A stretch of 64,000 nucleotides of DNA from Citrobacter arsenatis (GTDB taxonomy: Bacteria > Pseudomonadota > Gammaproteobacteria > Enterobacterales > Enterobacteriaceae): NCBI RefSeq assembly GCF_004353845.1, contig NZ_CP037864.1, forward strand, positions 372,001-436,000. Direction: 5' to 3'. Position 1 is the first letter of the stretch. Each line of letters starts with the position of its first letter. Both the position numbers and the translations under genes were made by a program. Below the pieces are notes generated by a model. It was not told the DNA's origin and ran no database searches. It was given only the letters and a program-made list of their open reading frames with translations. Shown in pieces: positions 27,334 through 37,521 of the stretch.

Positions 27334-27950
27334 ACCAGGGCGAACGCTCCACTGTGCCGTTACGTCCAATGCCCGTGAAGTGGCTGACCGCTGCGACGGT
27401 GCTGATGGTTGCGGCTTGCGTTGGAGGCTATCTGTTGACGCCCAAATGGCAGGCGGTTCGTCAGGAGCAGGCGCGACTGGCGGATCCTTTACATGCGTTC
27501 TCAGATGAAAACGTTCAGGAAAAACAGCTGCTTCTGCTGCAATCGCAAATTCGCGCCAATCCACGGGACGGTGTGAAATGGGCGCAACTTGGTGAGTACT
27601 ATCTTTGGCAAAACGCGTATCATAATGCGCTGTTGGCCTACGAGCAGGCGCTGCGTGTCGGCGGTGAAAATGCTGAGATCTATTCGGCGATGGCAACGGT
27701 ATTGTATTACCAGGCCGGACAACATATGACGCCGCCTACCCGTGAGCTAATTGATAAGGCCCTGGCGTTGGACCCGGCAGAGGTCACCGCGCTGATGCTG
27801 TTAGCCTCAGATGCGTTTATGCAGGCAGACTACGCCCAGGCTATCTCAGTGTGGCAAAAGGTTATGGATTTAAACTCGCCGAGGGTGAACCGGGCACAGC
27901 TCGTTGACTCTATTAATATGGCGAAGTTATTGCAGAATCGGCAAAAATAA
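27330..27950 (+). CDS. nrfG: NrfG, TPR haem lyase subunit
   Basis: Membrane-anchored periplasmic protein with tetratricopeptide repeats that binds the NrfA C-terminus and helps attach the special haem. 206 residues from ATG 27330, which overlaps the nrfF stop (ATGA) and follows gaggaggggga. One N-terminal membrane helix (about 18-36) precedes TPR-like helices with LGEYYLWQNAYHNALLAYEQAL and ALMLLASDAFMQADYAQAI. E. coli NrfG has 198 residues. The in-frame start at 27243 lies inside nrfF and is rejected. Confidence 0.94.
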   Translation: MNQGERSTVPLRPMPVKWLTAATVLMVAACVGGYLLTPKWQAVRQEQARLADPLHAFSDENVQEKQLLLLQSQIRANPRDGVKWAQLGEYYLWQNAYHNALLAYEQALRVGGENAEIYSAMATVLYYQAGQHMTPPTRELIDKALALDPAEVTALMLLASDAFMQADYAQAISVWQKVMDLNSPRVNRAQLVDSINMAKLLQNRQK

Positions 27951-28294
27951 ATTTGTTTTTTTTGTGATTTGTATCATTTGGCCTGTTTGAAAAATAGGCG
28001 AACGAACAAATGAGCAAAAAAAACTCTCGCCATGACTTCTTCATTTTTGAACATATTAAAATTCTTTTATAACAAAAAGTTATTCATTATTACCGCAATA
28101 AAATTGCATTTTTATGCATAAATTCAGCGAAAGGCTCTGTTCCTGGAGGGTTGCGCGAGGCATCGCGCAAGTGATAATGATAATAAGCGTTAAAAAACTC
28201 CATAAACGAACGCAACACAAATCATACCCTTTCAGTATGTACTATTCCCACACGCCGCATGTGGAATAGCGCTCCATCGAGGAAGTCCGTTGTT
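27951..28294. other. AT-rich gap between nrfG and gltP
   Basis: 344 bases with no gene. It contains gtgat-ttgt-atcat at 27964-27977, an FNR-like palindrome (8 of 10), and long AT tracts. No strong nrf terminator was seen. A hairpin-capable ttcccacacgccgcatgtggaa lies at about 28246-28267 just before gltP. Confidence 0.55.
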
Positions 28295-29605
28295 ATGAAA
28301 AATTTGAAAGTCAGCCTGGCATGGCAGATTCTAATCGCTATGGTGCTGGGTATTCTGCTAGGGAGTTACCTGCATTACCACAGTGACAGCCGTGAGTGGC
28401 TGGTTGTAAACCTGCTGTCACCGGCGGGCGATATCTTTATCCATCTGATCAAAATGATCGTTGTGCCCATTGTCATCTCTACGCTGGTTGTCGGTATCGC
28501 CGGGGTTGGTGATGCAAAACAGCTGGGCCGCATTGGCGCCAAAACTATTCTCTATTTCGAAGTGATCACCACCGTGGCGATTATCCTTGGTATTACGCTG
28601 GCGAATGTGTTCCAGCCGGGTGCCGGGATTGATATGTCGCAACTGGCGACCGTGGATATTTCGAAATATCAAAGCACGACCGCAGAAGTACAGAGTCACG
28701 CGCATGGCCTGATGGGTACGATTTTGTCACTGGTACCGACCAACATCGTCGCATCGATGGCAAAAGGCGATATGCTGCCGATTATCTTCTTCTCGGTGCT
28801 GTTCGGTTTAGGTTTGTCTTCTCTGCCGGCAACTCACCGCGAGCCGTTGGTTACCGTGTTCCGCTCTATTTCCGAAACCATGTTTAAAGTGACGCACATG
28901 GTTATGCGCTATGCGCCGGTCGGTGTTTTCGCGCTGATTGCCGTTACCGTCGCGAACTTTGGTTTTGCCTCCCTGTGGCCGCTGGCGAAGCTGGTGTTGT
29001 TGGTGCATTTCGCCATCCTGTTCTTCGCGCTGGTGGTGCTGGGAATTGTCGCGCGTATCTGCGGTTTGAGCATCTGGATCCTGATCCGCATTCTGAAAGA
29101 CGAGCTGATTCTGGCCTACTCTACCGCCAGCTCCGAAAGCGTACTGCCGCGAATTATCGAGAAGATGGAAGCCTATGGCGCGCCAGCTTCAATCACCAGC
29201 TTTGTGGTGCCGACCGGCTACTCATTCAACCTTGATGGTTCAACGCTGTACCAGAGTATCGCCGCCATTTTCATCGCGCAGCTGTACGGTATCGACTTGT
29301 CGCTGTGGCAGGAAATCGTGCTGGTGCTGACGCTGATGGTGACCTCAAAAGGGATTGCGGGCGTGCCGGGCGTATCATTCGTGGTGCTGCTGGCAACGCT
29401 TGGCAGCGTGGGAATTCCGCTGGAAGGGCTGGCGTTTATCGCCGGTGTTGACCGTATCCTCGACATGGCGCGTACCGCGCTGAACGTGGTGGGTAATGCG
29501 CTGGCGGTGCTGGTTATCGCCAAGTGGGAACACAAATTTGACCGCAAGAAAGCGCTGGCCTATGAGCGCGAAATGCTGGGTAAATTTGATAAGACTGCTT
29601 TGTAG
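28295..29605 (+). CDS. gltP: Glutamate/aspartate:proton symporter GltP
   Basis: Dicarboxylate/amino acid:cation symporter (DAACS family) that imports glutamate and aspartate with protons. From ATG 28295 it has 436 residues and aligns with E. coli GltP throughout. Family motifs are the serine-rich YSTASSESVLPRIIEKM hairpin, FVVPTGYSFNLDGSTLYQ, and SKGIAGVPGVSFVVL with GVDRILDMARTALNV. I reject the earlier in-frame start at 28259, which extends 12 residues into the leader. The stop TAG is the first codon of the following REP (tttgTAGgccgg). Confidence 0.97.
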   Translation: MKNLKVSLAWQILIAMVLGILLGSYLHYHSDSREWLVVNLLSPAGDIFIHLIKMIVVPIVISTLVVGIAGVGDAKQLGRIGAKTILYFEVITTVAIILGITLANVFQPGAGIDMSQLATVDISKYQSTTAEVQSHAHGLMGTILSLVPTNIVASMAKGDMLPIIFFSVLFGLGLSSLPATHREPLVTVFRSISETMFKVTHMVMRYAPVGVFALIAVTVANFGFASLWPLAKLVLLVHFAILFFALVVLGIVARICGLSIWILIRILKDELILAYSTASSESVLPRIIEKMEAYGAPASITSFVVPTGYSFNLDGSTLYQSIAAIFIAQLYGIDLSLWQEIVLVLTLMVTSKGIAGVPGVSFVVLLATLGSVGIPLEGLAFIAGVDRILDMARTALNVVGNALAVLVIAKWEHKFDRKKALAYEREMLGKFDKTAL

Positions 29606-29750
29606 GCCGGATAAGGCAACGCCGCCATCCGGCAACCTGCTCCGGGTTGCCTGATGGCACTACGCTTATCAGGCCTACAACTTCGCTTAATCGCCCTACA
29701 TTCCTTTTGCAGGCCTGATAAGACGTGGTAGCGTCGCCCTCAGGCAATCT
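29603..29750. repeat. Three REP units between gltP and yjcO
   Basis: gtaggccggataaggcaacg... (29603-29636), gttgcctgatggcactacgc ... ggcctaca (29645-29680) and gcaggcctgataagacgtgg ... caggcaatc (29711-29750). They fill the gap between convergent gltP and yjcO and include the gltP stop. Confidence 0.92.
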
Positions 29751-29757
29751 ACCCTCG

Positions 29758-30447
29758 CTATCCGTTGGTTAGTTTTTCAAACTCTTCGCAGCCGGTATCA
29801 AACCCTTCCATACAGCTCAGATTCAACCAGTGCAGCGCCTTCTGTTTATTCTTCACGATAAAACCCTGTTCACCGTTTAAGAACATCATCCCAGCCCAAT
29901 ATTCGGAATAACCGGTGCGGGAAATGGCTGAGCTACGCTTGAAATACCACGTTGCTTTCTCATCATCTGCGGGAATGCCCACGCCGTTGGCGTAAATCAG
30001 TCCGAGCAGCATTTGCGCGTCGACGGCGGAGTCATTTTCCAGGTCTTCGGAGGCGTTTTGCAGCAAGGTAATGGCTTTAGGATAATCGGTGTGTCCTGCC
30101 TGGGTGTTAACCAGAATCCGTGCCAGAGTAAGTTCTCCCGCTTTACTGCCCGCTTTGGCTGCCTTTTCCGCCAGCGTTTTGGCCTGGGGGTAATCCAGAC
30201 TGACCGGATTTGTAATTTTGATTTGCGCCAGTAGCGCGCAGGCGTCGGCATCGCCGTTGTCGGCGGCTTTTTGCGCCCAATACTCGGCTTTGCTTAAATC
30301 GCCCGAACTGAACCAGCTATCGGCAAGAAAGTACTGTGCGCGACGGTCCCCTGCCTCAGCGGCCTGTAAGTACTGGCTTCCTGGCTCAGTATCACTGGCA
30401 TGGGCAAAGAATGTCATAAAGAACATCAATGCAATGAGTTGTTTCAT
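29758..30447 (-). CDS. yjcO: Sel1-repeat protein YjcO
   Basis: Secreted 229-residue protein with a signal peptide (MKQLIALMFFMTFFAHA) and several Sel1-like (TPR-type) repeats such as GDRRAQYFLADSWFSSGDLS and ADACALLAQIKI. Corresponds to E. coli YjcO, function unknown; Sel1 proteins usually mediate protein-protein contact. Lies between gltP (convergent) and fdhF (same strand). Confidence 0.93.
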   Translation of the reverse strand: MKQLIALMFFMTFFAHASDTEPGSQYLQAAEAGDRRAQYFLADSWFSSGDLSKAEYWAQKAADNGDADACALLAQIKITNPVSLDYPQAKTLAEKAAKAGSKAGELTLARILVNTQAGHTDYPKAITLLQNASEDLENDSAVDAQMLLGLIYANGVGIPADDEKATWYFKRSSAISRTGYSEYWAGMMFLNGEQGFIVKNKQKALHWLNLSCMEGFDTGCEEFEKLTNG

Positions 30448-30498
30448 TTTGAGTTTTATTTAGGGTACGGAATGAACAGTATAAAGAGATCGTATGGA

Positions 30499-30530
30499 TA
30501 AAAAAACAGCCTCCGGGCGGAGGCTGTTGC
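30499..30530 (-). terminator. fdhF terminator
   Basis: On the minus strand, aacagcctcc-gccc-ggaggctgtt (stem spanning 30505-30528) is followed by a run of seven T's; it lies 21 bases after the fdhF stop. Confidence 0.92.
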
Positions 30531-30550
30531 AGAACAGGTACGTAAACGGA

Positions 30551-32698
30551 CTAACCCATCGCGCTTTCGCGCAGGCTGGCTTTCAGCTTAGTGTACTCAT
30601 CAATGACATACTGCTCGGCAGCGCGCTGATCGGCAATGCGTTCAACGTTAACGGCACAGTACTTGTACTCCGGCGTTTTGGTAATCGGGCTTAAGTTCTC
30701 GGTTACCAGCTCATTACATGCGCCAATCCACCACTGGTAGGTCATGTAAATCGCGCCTTTGTTTGGACGATCGCTGACTGCCGCACGGGTAATGACCCGG
30801 CCTTTACGCGAGTTAACCCACACCAGCTCTTCATCCTGGATGCCCAGGCGTTCTGCGTCGGCGGTGTTGATCTGGGCATAGCCCGGTTCATCCGCCAGCG
30901 CGGCCAGCGCCGCACAGTTACCGGTCATCGAACGGCAAGAGTAGTGGCCGACTTCACGCACCGTAGACAGTACCATCGGGTACTCCTCGGTGAGTTTGTC
31001 GATAGGCGCTACCCAATCGCAGGTGAAGAACTGCGCCAGGCCATTCGGGGTGTCAAACTTCTCTTTGAAGAGGTAAGACGTACCCTGATCGGCTTCTGAA
31101 GTGTCGCGGCAAGGCCACTGGATATAACCCAGTTCGCCCATTTTCTCGTAGGTGGCACCGTAGAAATCCGGGCACAGATGACGCAACTCATCCCAGATTT
31201 CCTGGGTGTTGTTGTAATGCATCGGGTAGCCCATACGGGTGGCGATTTCACTGATAATCTGCCAGTCCGTTTTCAGATCCCACTTCGGCTCAACGGCTTT
31301 AAAGAAGCGCTGGAAGCCACGGTCAGCCGCGGAGAAGACGCCTTCATGCTCGCCCCATGACGTAGACGGTAAAATAACGTCTGCGGCAGCGGCAGTTTTG
31401 GTCATGAAGATATCCTGCACGATGACCAGTTCCAGATCCTCAAAGCCTTTGCGCACTGCAGAGAGTTCAGCATCGGTTTGTAATGGATCCTCACCCATAA
31501 TGTACGCCGCGCGTACTTCGCCATGCGCCGCACGGTGCGGCAGTTCGCTGATGCGATAGCCGGTATGTGCAGGCAGACTTTCCACGCCCCAGGCTTTAGC
31601 GAATTTCTCGCGGTTTTCCGGGAGCTTAACATACTGATAGCCCGGATAGGTATCCGGCAGCGCGCCCATGTCGCATGCGCCCTGAACGTTGTTCTGGCCA
31701 CGAACCGGGTTAACGCCCACGCTTGGCTTACCGAGGTTGCCGGTCAGCATGGCGAGGCTGGTCAGTGAACGCACGGTTTCCACGCCCTGATAGAACTGGG
31801 TAACACCCATGCCCCACAGGATGGCCGCGCTTTTCGCCGTGGCGTACATACGAGCAGCCTGACGAATATCCTGTGCGCTAACGCCAGTGATATCTTCGAC
31901 GGACTCCGGCGTGTAGCCTTCGACAATCTTGCTGTACTCTTCGAATCCTTCCGTACGGGAGGCGACGAACGCCTGGTCGTACAGTTTTTCTTCGATAATG
32001 ACATGACCCATGGCGTTGAGCAGCGCGATGTTCGAGCCGTTTTTCAACGCGATGTGCATGTCGGCAATACGCGCGGTTTCAATTTTGCGCGGATCGCAGA
32101 CGATGATTTTCGCCCCGTTACGTTTAGCGTTGATCACGTGATTCGCCACGATCGGGTGGGAATCCGCCGGGTTGTACCCGAAGATGAACACTAAATCTGT
32201 GTTATCAATTTCATTGATAGCATTACTCATTGCGCCGTTACCGACCGATTGGTGCAGACCTGCAACCGATGGGCCGTGTCAGACGCGAGCGCAGCAGTCG
32301 ACGTTATTGGTACCAATAACGGCGCGCGCGAATTTTTGCATTACATAGTTGGTTTCGTTACCCGTACCGCGAGATGAACCGGTCGTCTGAATAGCGTCCG
32401 GGCCATACTTCGCTTTAATGGCGCTCAGACGAGTAGCGACGTAATCAAGCGCTTCATCCCAGGAAACGGATTCCAGTTTGCCGCCACGCTGGCGACGGAT
32501 CATTGGGGTTTTCAGACGAGGGGTCAGGATCTGGGTATCGTTGATAAAATCCCAGCCATAGTAGCCCTTCAGACACAGGGTACCCTGGTTGGTTTTCCCC
32601 TGCGCCGCTTCAGCCCGGACGATTTTGCCGTTATCGACCACCAGGTTGATTTTGCAACCTGATGCGCAATATGGGCAAACCGTGACGACTTTTTTCAT
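30551..32698 (-). CDS. fdhF: Formate dehydrogenase H, selenoprotein
   Basis: Molybdopterin enzyme that oxidises formate to CO2 as part of formate hydrogenlyase. The reading frame is broken only by an in-frame TGA at 32279-32281, which encodes selenocysteine 140 (CCARV-U-HGPSVAG). The whole product is 715 residues, as in E. coli. The N-terminal [4Fe-4S] site is C8, C11, C15 and C42 (CPYCASGC...LCLKG) with K44. A SECIS hairpin follows the TGA, and a sigma-54 promoter lies upstream, so FhlA/formate control is expected. It must be annotated as one gene, not two. Confidence 0.97.
32241..32281 (-). promoter_or_regulatory. Bacterial SECIS element of fdhF
   Basis: Starts with the UGA codon. The apical hairpin ggttgcaggtctgcacc has the bulged U and GGUC-type loop required by SelB, as in E. 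coli fdhF. Confidence 0.9.
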
Positions 32699-32749
32699 CG
32701 GTCTCGCTCCAGTTAATCAAATCGCGCATACGCGCTTGTCGCTTTAGTT

Positions 32750-32767
32750 ATGCATCTTTTATGCCAT
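32750..32767 (-). promoter_or_regulatory. Sigma-54 promoter of fdhF
   Basis: Minus strand catggcataaaagatgcata: the invariant GG and GC are ten bases apart (-24/-12), about 55 bases upstream of the start codon, matching the E. coli fdhF promoter. Confidence 0.88.
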
Positions 32768-32833
32768 GTTTTTATCAGGGGCATTAGTTGATATTACGGG
32801 CGAATTTTGCGCAAAACCCTGACGAAAAACAGG

Positions 32834-32858
32834 CTGTCGTCATATTTGACGTGACGAA
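32834..32858 (-). promoter_or_regulatory. Candidate FhlA upstream activating sequence
   Basis: tgtcgtcatatttgacg lies about 95-115 bases upstream of the inferred fdhF start site and resembles FhlA targets (TGTCG...TGACA). Position and motif are suggestive only. Confidence 0.5.
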
Positions 32859-32986
32859 TCTCCAATACGTGACGGCCCGGCAGTGTGACCGAGGTTATGT
32901 TTCCCACACATCCTTATGCCTTATCGCTGTCACTCTGTGCAGAATCAATCACACTCATTTAAGTTGGCCAGAAATGGGGAAAAACA

Positions 32987-33701
32987 ATGAAGCCAGCCAT
33001 ATTGGTTGTGGATGATGACGTCGCTGTCTGCACGCTTTTACAAGATGTGCTAAGCGAACACGTCTTTGCGGTGACCGCTTGCCACACCGGGCAGGAGGCG
33101 CTGCGCTGCATTGAGACTCAGCCGGAAATCGCTCTGGTATTGCTGGACATGATGTTGCCTGATATTAACGGTCTGATGGTGCTGCAGCAGGTGCAAAAGA
33201 TGAGACCCGGATTACCGGTGGTGATGCTGACGGGGCTTGGCAGCGAGTCGGATGTGGTTGTCGGGCTGGAGATGGGCGCTGACGACTACATTGGTAAACC
33301 GTTCAATGCGCGGGTGCTGGTGGCGCGGGTAAAGGCTGTGCTCAGACGCGTCGGCGTGTTAATGGCAGAAAGCGGCGGCCCGCAAACTTCGGGGCTTTCT
33401 TTTAACGGTTGGCATCTCGATACTGCCGGTTGCCAACTGCATAACCCCCAGCAATTGAAGGTGGAGTTGACGCAGGGGGAATACAGCCTGCTGCTGGCGC
33501 TGGCCCAAAATGCCCGCCGGGTGCTGAGTCGGGAACAACTGCTGGAACTGACGCGTAGCGACAGCATCGAGGTGTTTGACCGCACCATTGATGTGTTAAT
33601 CATGCGGCTGCGGCGAAAAATAGAGATCAACCCGCACCAGCCAATGTTGATCAAAACCCTGCGCGGGCTGGGCTATGTGTTTGCCGCCGACGTGCAGCAT
33701 C

Positions 33702-33718
<17 letters not shown>
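32987..33718 (+). CDS. OmpR-family response regulator of the adjacent sugar locus
   Basis: 243-residue two-component regulator: receiver domain (1-120) with acidic pocket DDD at 9-11, phosphoacceptor D54 (VLLDMMLPD), T82 and K104 (YIGKPF), then a winged-helix output domain (ELTQGEYSLLLALAQNARRV ... LRRKIEINPHQPMLIKTLRG). No kinase lies beside it; the only histidine kinase in the window is at 49140, at the far side of the sugar/T6SS region, and is its likely partner. The stop TAA and the last codons (DKAA) lie in the first unit of the REP array, so the original C-terminus may have been altered. Convergent with the PfkB kinase. Confidence 0.88.
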
Positions 33719-34412
<694 letters not shown>

Positions 34413-34425
<13 letters not shown>

Positions 34426-35414
34426 ATACCGGCTTTTAACTCATCCAGCGTTTTCGCGCCGTCTATCGCGTTGGCGCACAGCAAACTGGCCCGCGCGCAG
34501 GCGTGCGCCAGCCTGATGCTGTCGGTCAGCGACCAGCGCTCATGGCAGCCATATAAGAATCCGGCGCAAAACGCATCTCCCGCGCCAACGCTACCGACTA
34601 TCTCCTCCTGCGCCAGATACTGTGACGGGATCCAGACGCCCGGCAGGTCCGGCGCCTCACCCCAGGCGCCTTCCGGACAGTGAATAACCACCCGCTGGCG
34701 GACGCCTGCATTCAACAGCTCGCGCGCAGCGGTGGCGATATGGGGAATATGCAGCTCGCCGCTGGGCTGGCGGATCTCCAGCCCGCTGAACTCCCCAGCT
34801 TCCAGCTCGTTAATCACCAGATAGTCGAGATGGCGCAACGCTGGCATCACCAGCGGCTGGTAACGCGGGTCGCCCTTGCGTGAGACCAGATCCAGCGACG
34901 TTTCAAAGCCGTTATCGCGCATTTGTGCCAGCAGTCGGGCGCTACGCGTCCCGTACTCCTCATCCGGCATGTCCAGACTGTCGAGCAGCAGCAGATACCC
35001 CAGATGGAAGATTTTCATCGAGGTATCCAGTTGCTCAAAAGCGGGCAGATCCAGCAGTCGGTTGGCGCCGGGCGAGTGGAAAAAGGTGCGCTGACCGCTG
35101 GGATCGGTCATTACCTGCGACATCGACGTGGGGGCGAATGTCGTGCGCTGCACGTGTTGGCGATTAACGTGATACTGCTCCAGCATCGCCATGATGTAGT
35201 CGCCGTCGCTGTCCTGACCGATTAACCCCACCGCCTGTAGCGGCAGTCCGGCGTGCATTTTCGCCAGCGTCAGTAGCACGTTGAGCGGCGCACCGCCCGT
35301 GGCGCGTTCGCTACGGGTGATTTCCGCCAGCCAGCCGCGTTCCGGCCATTGCACAATTTGATGTACATGATCGACCAGCATGTTGCCTGCGGCGATAACG
35401 CCTTTGCGTTCCAT
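34413..35414 (-). CDS. PfkB-family sugar kinase
   Basis: Ribokinase-like kinase of 333 residues. The N-terminal GNMLVDHVHQIVQWPE and GGAPLNVLLTLAKM form the sugar-binding side; the C-terminal GSVGAGDAFCAGFLYG holds the catalytic Asp of the PfkB signature. Beside an aldolase and a lyxose-type isomerase it probably phosphorylates the ketose (or its phosphate) before cleavage; the substrate is inferred. The start codon shares one base with the aldolase stop. Its stop (gcc-TGA-tgc) lies within the last REP unit, so the final residues DA are REP-encoded. Confidence 0.86.
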
Positions 35415-36274
35415 CAGACCCGTCCCGCGCTGCCAAAAATGCGCATCTGTTCTGAAACGGTATCAGTAATGGCTTCTTCAATACCGAGCAGCAGTTCGGC
35501 GAATTCGTCGTACAGCGGCTGACGATTCGCCATCCTCGTCTCTACTGCCGACAGTGCCGCCTGCGACATGCCGGTATAGAAGTTGATTTTATGAATGCCG
35601 AGTTCAATTGCGCGCTTGAAATCATCGTCGCTGATGCCGGAACCGCCGTGCAGTACCAGCGGGATCGCCGCCTGCTGGCGAATAGCGTCCAGGCGCGGGA
35701 AGTCGAGCACCGGTTCGCCTTTATATTTGCCGTGGGCATTGCCAATGGCGACCGCCAGCGCGTCAATCCCGGTTCTGTCGACGAAATCACGCGCCATCAT
35801 CGGGTCGGTAAATAGCGACTCGTCGGCATGACCGTACAGCGCGCCGCCCTCATCACCGCCCACCGCGCCCAATTCGGCTTCCACCGACACGCCGACGGCG
35901 TGACACATCTTCACCACTTCGCGGGTCTGGCGGATATTTTCTTCATACTCCAGCGTGGAGCCATCAAACATCACTGAACTGAAACCTAAGCGCAGCGCCC
36001 GAACCACCGACTCAAAGTGCAGGCCGTGGTCAAGGTTCAGCACCACCGGAATGTCATGCCGCGCGGCTTCGAATTTGACCGCTTCGACCAGAGAATCCAG
36101 AGAGATATATTTAAAATGCACCTCGGCGATGTTGATAATAAACGGCGAACGTTCCTGCTTTGCCGCGGCAAACAGGGCGCGCAGGAAGTGGGAGTCCAGA
36201 ACGTTAAACGCGCCTAATGCATAGCGGTGCTCGCGGGCATGGGCAAGGCCATCTGCGAGAGATATCAACGGCAT
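35414..36274 (-). CDS. Class II fructose/tagatose-bisphosphate-type aldolase
   Basis: Zinc-dependent class II aldolase of the GatY/KbaY/FbaA family, 286 residues. Zinc and catalytic motifs: LNLDHGLHFE (H near residue 83), EAELGAVGGDEGG, AIGNAHGKYKG (His ligand) and LVLHGGSGISDDDF (His ligand). It would cleave a ketose phosphate into dihydroxyacetone phosphate and an aldehyde. Between kinase and isomerase genes; 14 bases after the isomerase stop. Exact substrate not determinable from sequence. Confidence 0.86.
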   Translation of the reverse strand: MPLISLADGLAHAREHRYALGAFNVLDSHFLRALFAAAKQERSPFIINIAEVHFKYISLDSLVEAVKFEAARHDIPVVLNLDHGLHFESVVRALRLGFSSVMFDGSTLEYEENIRQTREVVKMCHAVGVSVEAELGAVGGDEGGALYGHADESLFTDPMMARDFVDRTGIDALAVAIGNAHGKYKGEPVLDFPRLDAIRQQAAIPLVLHGGSGISDDDFKRAIELGIHKINFYTGMSQAALSAVETRMANRQPLYDEFAELLLGIEEAITDTVSEQMRIFGSAGRV

Positions 36275-36288
36275 AATGCGCTCCTTGG

Positions 36289-36972
36289 TTAGCGGAACAG
36301 GCGATACTCGTTACACAGCACCAGCTGCGCAGGTTCGTCTTCTTCAATGTCGTTATAGCGGGAGATCGGTTGCAGAAAGTGGTTATCGTGGTCGTCGTCA
36401 TTAACAGACGAAACCTCGCCAACCAGCACGTCACCAAAACCTTCTTCCGCCCAGAAGCTGTGATACAGGCCCGGCGGCAGGCAGATGCTTTCACCCGGCG
36501 TCAGGCGCAACTGACTGCCCGCGGCATGGGTTTGCCGACAGCCGTCAATCACCACGCTCACGTTGGTCTGCTCCGTTTGCTCCCGGATCCCCGCATTCCA
36601 CAGTTCCACAATTAAATTGCCGCCGCCGCGATTGATGATGTCTTCGCGTTTGCGCCAGTGAAAATGCATCGGCGTGACCTGTGCATCGCGAACATGCATG
36701 ATTTTCTCGGCGTAGCATTTTTCATAAGGCATACCTTTTGGCGAGCCGTTACGCAGGGTGAACAGCGTTAACCCTTGCGCGGCGAAATTGTTGCCGCCAA
36801 ACGCGGTGACATCCCAACCGAGCTTAAGGTCGAACACTTCGCTCCAGGCGGCGGCATCAAGCTTGCGCCATTGGGTCGGGGGAAAGCTGGCAAAAGGGGG
36901 GAGATGCACGTCGTGCTGAGAGAAAAACTGGCGCGTGTGGCCAAGGATCTCGTTTATTGCGGAGCGTTTCAT
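36289..36972 (-). CDS. D-lyxose/D-mannose isomerase (Z5688-like cupin)
   Basis: Cupin-fold sugar isomerase. From ATG 36972 it has 227 residues and closely matches my memory of E. coli O157:H7 Z5688, a structurally characterised isomerase active on D-lyxose and D-mannose. The metal-binding cupin segment is TPMHFHWRKREDIINRGGGN (two His, one Glu), with PPGLYHSFWAEEG giving the last His. I reject the earlier in-frame start at 37065, which would translate an inverted repeat. Head of the remaining isomerase-aldolase-kinase operon; upstream now lies the vgrG block rather than the ABC transporter. Confidence 0.88.
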   Translation of the reverse strand: MKRSAINEILGHTRQFFSQHDVHLPPFASFPPTQWRKLDAAAWSEVFDLKLGWDVTAFGGNNFAAQGLTLFTLRNGSPKGMPYEKCYAEKIMHVRDAQVTPMHFHWRKREDIINRGGGNLIVELWNAGIREQTEQTNVSVVIDGCRQTHAAGSQLRLTPGESICLPPGLYHSFWAEEGFGDVLVGEVSSVNDDDHDNHFLQPISRYNDIEEDEPAQLVLCNEYRLFR

Positions 36973-37521
36973 TGATTCTCCTGTGGCTGATAAGATGACC
37001 TTTATGCGGCCCTCTCTCAAAGGGAGAGGGAGAAAACCAAAATCTTCCTGGGAACACATGGGCATAATCCAGTTACCTCTCCCCTCACAGCAGAATAGGG
37101 AATAGTTATATTTTATTGTGTTTTTTTATGGGAGGATGTGATTTATTCAATAAAAAAATAAATAAAAAGAATATTTCTATAAATGTTATTGTAAATCACT
37201 GGGTTAATGCTTTGTCTTTTTAGTTCCCTCTCAGTTTTTGGAACCATTTGGATGTGACTGCATTCGTTTTTCCTCATGGTGAAAAAACGAATGCAGCGTA
37301 ATATAAATCGTTTTGTTAAAAAATTATTTCATTGAATATAAAATCGTGCCAGTTAATCGTTTATTTATATGTTGGGATTATATTAAGCGTTTGGTTAATA
37401 ATGATTACTTCACTTTCCAGATTTGTTTCCAGTAAAAAAATAACCTTTTTTTTATTATTGTTGATATGCTGACTGGACTTTATTTCTTATGTATTACTTT
37501 CTTTTGGTAAAGGATGCGATA
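36973..37521. other. 549-base gap between isomerase and vgrG
   Basis: A hairpin ccctctctcaaagggagaggg (37010-37030) lies at the isomerase side. From 37100 to 37480 the DNA is strikingly AT-rich with poly-A and poly-T tracts, unlike the flanking GC-rich sugar genes, and contains no ORF worth calling. It probably includes the left edge of the vgrG insertion and the vgrG promoter; the repeated cgaatgca motif at 37259-37295 forms an imperfect inverted repeat. Confidence 0.6.

Noticed and set aside
30551..32698. fdhF as two genes or a nonsense-mutated pseudogene
   Set aside because: The TGA is followed by a proper SECIS hairpin and sits exactly at the selenocysteine 140 codon, so the gene is intact.
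37010..37030. ccctctc hairpin as attachment site or island border
   Set aside because: Such hairpins are scattered enterobacterial intergenic elements, and no matching copy was seen at the other edge near 45.5 kb.
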